A stretch of DNA of 49,077 nt. Origin: Trichomonas tenax (taxonomy: Eukaryota; Parabasalia; Trichomonadida; Trichomonadidae). This document shows, piece by piece, positions 12,501 through 21,500 of the stretch (positions within the stretch are counted from its first letter, which is position 1; each line of letters opens with the position of its first letter). The notes under the pieces were generated by a model. The model was not told the DNA's origin, did not search any database, and was given only the letters and a program-made list of their open reading frames with translations. Both the position numbers and the translations under genes were made by a program. The stretch spans positions 1-49,077 of the forward strand of contig JALKBU010000314.1 of NCBI GenBank assembly GCA_023091735.1, written 5' to 3'.

Positions 12501-15500
12501 TTTGGTTTGAGTATTTCTTTGATTCTATCATAATTGCATGTGCTTGGGAACCAAATTTTGTTTTCCTTTTTACTGCGATAATTTTCTGATGCGATGCGAC
12601 TACATAATTTGAAAGCAGTTTGAGTATATTGAACCACATTATAATCTCCATTCTGACAAATTACAAAATGGTCGCAATCAAAAGTTTTTCCGATAATTTT
12701 TGCTTCTAACGAGTTTGGATCATATTCAATTCTGGCAAATGCATTTTCGTTATTGAGTGTAAATTCTTTGTACGTGAAAGGCGTTATTATACTCAATGTC
12801 CTTTGGCCAGGATCAAAAGCTGCTTGAGGGGTTATATCCACATATTTGCCACTCTTATCACAGAAATATTTTCCTGGAATTGTTGGAATATTCTTTGATT
12901 GTGGAACCTTATATATAAAGCTAACGTTAAATTTTCCATGCTTCTTTTTTCCTTTGCGAGTTTTAATTTCGATTTTACATGGATATACATCAAACTTTTT
13001 TGAAAGATTGATCGAGTTAACTGAAACTGAAATTTCTATTTCTTCATAGTTTTCAGATTCTTTATCAAATCTAACATAGAAAGGTATGATTTGATTGACT
13101 TTATTTGACTTGGAACACACTGTTAATTCTCTCTTTGAGTCTTGGAATTCTGCCTTTAAATTAGTTGATGATGACTTTAATTTGAAAGTGATATCATCTC
13201 CAAATGACTCCATGTATGTATTGAATTGAATGAAATAGGTACAAAGAAGATCACCGGCATAAATTTGACAATGCTCATCAAATTTCTTTGAGCAAATATC
13301 ATAAACTTTCAAGGAAATTGGTTGATTAATAACATTTGCATTAAACGATAATTTGATTGGATTAATATTTGAAACACTGACTTCGATTATCATGTTCACA
13401 TCAATTTCTTTATCAATGGAGAAAATTGATGTTGCAGTTTTTGAATCATACTCAAGTTTTGGTGGCTCTTTAATTTCTGCTCCACTTGATCGAATAAAAG
13501 ATAACGTATGGTGAACTGGCTTTTCTGTTTCATCACAGACAATTATTGGGATTTTCTGATTTACAAACATTATCTTTTTGTTAATTTGATAGCAATCTCG
13601 TGCATAATCGTATATGAAAGTATTTCCTTCTGATTTAACGAACAACTTAACTTCTCTGAATGATATTGAAATCATTACAGGAATTATATTATTTTGGATT
13701 ATTAGAGTCCCATTAAATGTTGATCTTTCTTTTGGTAGATTGCACACATCCAAAATAATTCTGATAGCATCGTTATCTTTTCCGAGGCAAAGTTTTTCGG
13801 AATTTGTATTCATGAATTGCGTTTCATTCAAAATATCTTTGATTTCATCATTACTTCCTATAATTGGAATTACCAATTCAAATGGCCTTGTTTCAATTGG
13901 CGAAATATTCATTAATTCTATCTTGATATCTTCAAAAGTGCATTCAACGCCGTATTCCGATACTGTAACAAGATGTTTGAATAGCTTTGCTTTGTGGATT
14001 TTACACAAATCAATGTTTTTGCTTTTCTTTCCTTTGCTTGGAAACTGCAATGGTTTAAAATTGAATTGACTTTTATCAATTTTGATTTGCTGTTGATTCG
14101 ATTGTGATTCTAATTTCTTTATCTCACCATTCTTTGTTTCAATAAATTCAAAATCTGATTTAAGTTTGGCAAAGGCATTTTCTGCATCACTTAATTTGAA
14201 ATCTGGATCAAATTCAAAAGTTGGAGCATTAAATGACTTAAAAAGCTCAATGGATTCTTCAATATTTTCAATTGATTGTAAATTAGCTAAAAGATCTTTG
14301 AGATCGCTAAATCCTTTTTCACCAAACTTAACTTGATCAATGAGTTCTTTTGGTGCAGCAATGATATTTTGTTTCTCTTCAGACAAACCTTTGAACTTCT
14401 TTTGATATTGTTCCTTCATTTTATTTAATTGCTTGATGTCTGATTTCTTAATTGATGGATCGGGTGAATTAGAAAGCAATATCTTGATTTTTTCAAACTC
14501 GCAATTATTGAATTTCCATTTCTTTGAAATATTATCCCTATCAAGAAGAATGACTTTGTCCAATCCGCTGATTAATTTCTTATCTTGATATGTAATTTCT
14601 ATATTTTTGCTTGGATCTTGCCTTGTTAAAACAACTGCTCTGTATGTGAGTGAATTTGCATAAGGATTTTGTTCTATTTCTTTGACAATAGAAACAAAAT
14701 CAGCTATATTGAAATCAAAATTATCAGGGATTTTCGAATCAGTTATTTGTGGAAGTTTTGAAATGAAAGTCACTAAATGTGATGAGTAGTCTTTCCAAGC
14801 TTTTTCAACATTGACATCAATTTTGTTTGAATTATGTTTTGATGCAAATTTCTTCATGCTACTGTGAATAGCATTTTGGATATCTGTAATTTTTGAAATT
14901 TTATCTTTCAAAACATTTTTGGCAAACTTAATTTGTGCATCAAGTTTGCTCTGATCTTCGTTTATTTTGTTGATAGCAGATTGTACAAATGAACCAATCG
15001 GATTCCAAATGAACTCAGAAATAGTATTCTGCTTCTTTGAAGTGTATTGTATTTTTTCCTTTTCAACCATTGTCTTTATATCGTTTAGTTCAAAGCAATT
15101 GTTGATTTCATCAAGAAAATGTGGAACAAATTGTTTGAAAGTTTCTTGTTCGTTCGTGAAATTGTTAATTGAATGCAGTGAACCATTAACTAAAGCAGAG
15201 ATTACATTTTGTTCACCATTTGATAATGAACCAATGATTTCATAAACTTCTTGGATTCTTTGGATTGAAAAGAATATAACTTCAGGCAGGCAACTAGAAT
15301 TTGATAAAAATTTATAAATCTCTCCATTCAGTTTCTGATTGCTGATGAATTCATTGATTTGTTCGATTGGAAAAACTTTTGTCTTCGAGAAGTCACTTAG
15401 ATAAAGACGTACCAAGTCTGGAATATTCGTCTTCAATGAATTGATGACATTGGGTTTTTGCTCAAAATATTTAATATAATAATAAAAGCTACTATAATTT

Positions 15501-18500
15501 TCATCAACAATATTTTGAATGAATTCGAGCGAATTTGAATTATCAACAATATCAAATAAATCTAACAAAAAGTTGAATGGACCTGAGAAAAGTTTTTTGG
15601 CGAGTCCTTGTGTAAACTTTTGAACTTCTGAATTATCTGGAATATTGCGAATCTTAATAAGATTAAAGTTGGAGAATAATCTCATTGCCATTACCATTGG
15701 CGTGAAAATAATTTTTCCTTGATTTTCATCAAATAAATTTGCATTCTTCTTAATGAATAACACTTGCAATGGAATTAAATCTGTTTTTCCTACTTGATTG
15801 AGAAGCAGATCATAAAGATTAAACTTTGAATTCGAAATACGCTGAATTTTAATATTTGGAGGTACTGCTTCAAAGACTTTTTGAAGAGTTGCAATCCAAT
15901 TACCAGAGACTGGTTTGCTGATGTCTGCATATTTATTGATTTCAAAAACAATATTCTCATCGATATTTGGGTACTTTTTAAGTTCTTCGTCAAGTTTTCT
16001 TTTTGCATTTTTCTTCAGCAAATTATCATTATAAGTGTTTTTAAGAATTAATGGAATGCTATCTTTGATTTCAGGGAAATATTTGTGAATTTCTTTAATT
16101 GCAGATAGAGATCGAATTTTCTTGATGAGATAAATTTGATATGAATATCTTGCGACATGCAAAAACCAATCTGTATCGTCTTTCAAATTTGGATCAATAT
16201 TTAATGTTCCTAAACTATTCACATCGATTTTCTTTGGAAGGAGAATCGGAATTTGTGCTGAATCGATTACATAATCTGCTGGGATGCCAATATATTTATC
16301 ATCAAGAATTTTTTCAACAAACCATTGAACAGTTTCATGATTTTCTTTCCTTTCATAGATATAATCTTCCAGTTCTTTTCTTAGCAAATCCAGCTGATTT
16401 TCATTAGAATTCATCTGCAGCTGGTTAAAGATCGACACTTTGATGGACATTATCATTTCTTTGAACTTTTGGAATTGTCTTGCAGTTTCAAATTTCGTAA
16501 AATCAAATAATTTGATTGATCGATATAATTCCATGTCTGAAGCCATTATTCTTTCCCATTCTGTCTTCTCATGGTCAAATGATAATTCTGATATTTTTGA
16601 TACAATATTAACAAAGATTTGGAACTCTTTGATTGAACCCATTTTAACCAACGCCTTTGAAATTTCAACAATTTCGGCTTCTCTACCTTTAAAGAAACTC
16701 TTAAATTTTTCGTCAGCACTTAATACTGTGCAATAGAATATATTATTATTCTTTGGTAGATTGTTGACATAATCAAGAGAAACTGAACCAGGGGAGTAAG
16801 GAATTATTGAAGAAACTTGTGGATATTTTTGAGTACTGCAAAAATTCAATATATCATTGAATACATCTTTGATTATGAATGGAGGATTATTGTTAACATG
16901 AATTACTTTCAACTCGTGATTTTTGAATTCAAAAGCAAATTTGCTATCGTTAAAACTATGAATTTGATCTTCCACAATGTATTTGATATTATTATTCTTC
17001 ATGTTTTTGAGCACATAAGAGATTGCATATAAAATTGAGTCTTTCTTGAAGAGAGATTGATCTGGATTTTGAAGCTCAAGGACTAAATGAATAGCTTTGT
17101 GAATATTTTCTTCTTTGTTAATGTCTTGAAGGATTCTGAGATCACTGATTGTTGATGTTGGCGCAATTTTATGAGCAATTAGCCATGAAAGTGCCTTAAC
17201 AGTGTACTTAAAATTATCGATTATTGGATATTCTCCAGCTTTAATCAGTTCGAGTGATTGTGTTCTGATGTCCTGATTTTCGACTGCTTTGCGAATGACA
17301 TCATTATTAAAGAAGTCAATAAAATATTTGAATGAATCATATATGAGTATATTCTTTGGATCATTAGTGGAGAAATTTGAGATTAAATCATTTAATTTGA
17401 TTTCGACACCCTTGAACTCAAAAATTTTTATCTTATTGATCAGAATTATAACATTTCTAAGGTCGATTGAGCCAGATTTTTGAAATTCCTCTAATGCCTC
17501 AATAAGATCCTCAAAATATGAACTTGTTTTTGAAACCTTGTCTTTAACACTGTCCAATAATTCCTTATTAACCTCCTTCCCAAAAACACTAATTATTGAT
17601 TCATGATGATCATCATCAATTTCAAGAGATTCACGATAAATCAAATCAAGCAAATCGAATACAATTTGATATGTTTTCTTAATATCATTTTCTTTTGACA
17701 TAATTTTTTCTCTTGCTAAGCATTTTGATAACATTACGAGAGTTCTTCCATCAACTTTTGATGACTTGTAATATTCGGATGCTTTCTCAGCAGAATGAGT
17801 GAGTGCAAACTTTGATACAAACTTCTGCCTGAAGCCATTTATCATACTTGTGTAAGCAAAAATGACACTGAAAATATTAATGAATTCATTATCGATTGGA
17901 TCAAGAGAAAAGACAAAACAACGTGAAAAAATGTTGGGTGATATCATTGTTCTTTGTCTATTTCCAAATGGATTGTAAGTCATGAAAATCCTGAAGTTTG
18001 GCTCTGCTCTAATAACATTATTTGCACCATGCTCGTATAAGTTAAGTTTTGGTTTTGATGAAAGCAAAGTGATAATTCTATCAAGAATGCTTGGAGGTGA
18101 TGCTTCAATGCCATCAAGAAGCAACCACTTTCCTTCCTTCATGGCTGTAACAATAATTGAATCATAATGCTCAATTAAATTGTAAAACTGGCAATCGTTA
18201 TTGATTCTCTTAATAAGATTTGCAATGGCTTGATGTTTTTCTGCCTCTTCTTCAGGAATTGTTTTATCAATACTTGATAAATTGCTGCAGACTTGCTTTA
18301 AATTTGAAGGTGTCCATGAATCGATATTGATGTTTTCACCATATTTTTCAAGACCTTTAATCTCTTGGAGAATGTATTCACGCTCTGATTCTCTAATTTC
18401 AGATAATGGCCTATAGCCTCCAAAAACAATTGAATCATTTGTTTCTGTATTCATTTGGATAACAACAAGATCCTTCTTCGCTGCTTCTGCGAAGAGTTGA

Positions 18501-21500
18501 ATTGCATGAGTTTTACCAGATGCTGTTGGTCCTTGAATGATGATCGGAACTGCCTTCTTGGTAACTGTATCCATTAACGCAAATAATTCTTTTTGTGTAA
18601 TTGTTAAGTTTTCAACTTGTGATCTTGTTAATTCATCAGAAATGAAATTATCATATTTCATGTCATTGACCATCATGCAACCTTTCTTGATTGATATATT
18701 TATATCATTATTATGAATATCATCTTTTCCAAGAATGGAATTTTGGATTATTTTATTAAGTGATGGATTATGTTTGATCAAATAGATGTAATTCTTAAAT
18801 GACCTAATTGTGATTGGAGAAGAAATGCTGTTGTTGATTCTTTCTGCTTTGACTTGAAATAGATTTTTGGCAAATTCAAGATCAAACCTGGTTTTGTGAT
18901 TAACAGCTAATTGTTGGCAAATGGAAATGAACTCATTTTCATTGTAATCTGCTTGCTTGTAGTAAATTGAATTACCGACAATGGAATCATGAGTGAATGC
19001 TCTTGTTGTAAGTCCAAATACCATGTATTCTTGCTTCTGTTCGATTGATCCATTTGGAAGATTGATGCTTCTTGAATCATTGTCAAATATTTGTGAAAGA
19101 GCATCAAGAACAGAATCTGATGTTTGATTAATTTCTTCAAAAACAATCCAAATTGGACGACCGCCATTTGATTTTGATGTGATTTTCTCAAGCAAAGCAG
19201 TCTTCTTGAATCCAAATGATGTTCCTGTTTCATTTTGGCAAAGTTCATTTTGACCAAATATGCTTTCAACAGTTGTTGCATTGGAAATCGTAATGGTGAT
19301 TAAATCAGCATTAAATAGTGATGCCAAATATTTGATCGTCTTCGATTTACCACAGCCATTTGGACCTTCGACTACAACTGGATATTTCAATCTTGACGCC
19401 ATAAATAAGGACTCCGCCATTTGCTGAATAGATTTTGTAAAAACAATTGGTTTCAGATTCTTTGCATGAGTATTTGGAATGGTGAAAATTCCTTGGCATG
19501 ATATTTCATTTGATGTTATTTTGAATGGCGTCGTTTCAGATTTGATATCTGTTTCACTTTTAATTAATCCGCAAGCCAAAAGAGCAAAGCTTACTGCACT
19601 TTTTGGATCTAATTTGTCGCTCATCATTAAAATTCTGGAAGAAAGGCGATTCACGAGTACCTTTTGATTTGTTGATAATAGCGGTGGGATGTGGTTAACG
19701 AATTTCTTATCAAGAATGAACATGAATTCTTCTGGTATGTAGGCATAAGATTTAACAATTGTTAGTCTTGACAGCATTGCCTCAGAAAGTCTCTTCCTTT
19801 CTTCAGTAGTGCAAGTTGCAATGATACGAAAATGATCTGAAGTAAGTGTGATCTTCTGATTATTTTTGGGAACTATTGTGTTTGTATAATCTTCACTCAA
19901 TGTGAGTTCAGGTGTGACTGACAACAGTTCATTGAGTCTTTCAATAACTGAAATCGAAGGATGTGAGAAATTCTTTAAGATTAATGTATTCTCTTGAAGA
20001 ATAGCATTTGTGATGAGACCTGGTTTGAAAACAGTTGTGTAATTTGAAATGAAAGAATTAACGTCTCTATCCTGCTTTATGAAAGAGATGATTGTTTCAG
20101 TAATTTGATGGATTACTTTCTTTAATGATTCGCCTTTTCTTTCTTCAAGCGAAAGAGTGAATTGTCTGAATTCGGTAATATCAAATTGTCCATCAAAAAT
20201 TTCTTCTTTGAAATTCCTGAATTTCATGAAAGTATTGTTATTATGTTCGATTCTTGAAAGCAATTCTAAGAGTGAAGATATGATCGATTTTCTATCTAAA
20301 AGAACGATACTACCAATCAATGAAGATGCTGTAGATTCTTTGTTGAGTGTGACTGATTTTGGATACTGAGAAGAATTGACAGCAATAAATTCTTTGTAAC
20401 CAGAAGGTCCACAAATAATAATCGGTTCCTGTGGATGGCAAATCATTATCATGAAATACGTTTTCCAAAACTTCAAAAGCTGATGATCAACATCTATCTT
20501 TGGCTTTGGAGTTTTGATATGGAGACTTCCTTTATGCAAAATGATTTCATTACTTGTATTGCTTGGTTTGACCAAAACTTCAGAAGTTAGATCATTATGA
20601 AGATCTTTTGCTTCATTCTCTTGAAGATTTTGTGATATCTTGATTGCTTGAATAATTTCTGGTATTACATCTTCATCATAAACGCTTGCCAACATAAATG
20701 CAGCTTGATGATATGGTTGAAGATTGCAATCAAAATTTTCGTTGTCTTTGAAATACTTAATTCTTCTTAAAAATTTCCTGACCTCTCTGAATGACCATGG
20801 TTTGCATCTGAGAACTTCACTTTGTCTGATGTGTTGAATTAATTGTTCTATAAATGATAAATGCTCAATAAGTTCCTTGTCAACTTCGTTTATGATCATT
20901 CTAAGAATATCCTTCAAGTCATCATCTAACAGCGGATATTCGAGTAAGAATATTTTTGATGAAAGTTCAACAGGAAGCTTGTGCCTTCCAAACATGGATA
21001 TATCATTTTGACAGCCAATGAAAAAGAAATTCTTATGGACAGTAATGGTTTTTTCATTGTTTGGGAGCTCAATTTCATCACCTGGATTACATTCAATTGC
21101 CATGCGTAATGACTTGAGTACACTTGGTTCAGCTAAGTTCAATTCATCAGCAATGAAAAATTGGCCGTTGGACATTGCTTCAGCAAGAGGACCTTTTTTG
21201 ATTGAAAATCCGGATTCAGCAAATGTGACATTTCCAAAAAGTTCTCCAATTTGAGTTTCATTGTTAAAAGATACCTTTTGAACTGCTTGTTCGAGTATGT
21301 ATCCAAGAGCTTCTGCAGCTGAAGTCTTTCCGTATCCAGTCTGTGATTCAAGGACAACATGCTTTCCAATATGATGAAGTGATATTAATGTTGCAATTAA
21401 TCTCTTCAATTTTGGAGAAGTCTTGAAATGAAAAGTGGGTGTATCATCCTTAACTTGATCCATTACATACTTAATATACTTGTCATTGATATCTTCAATA

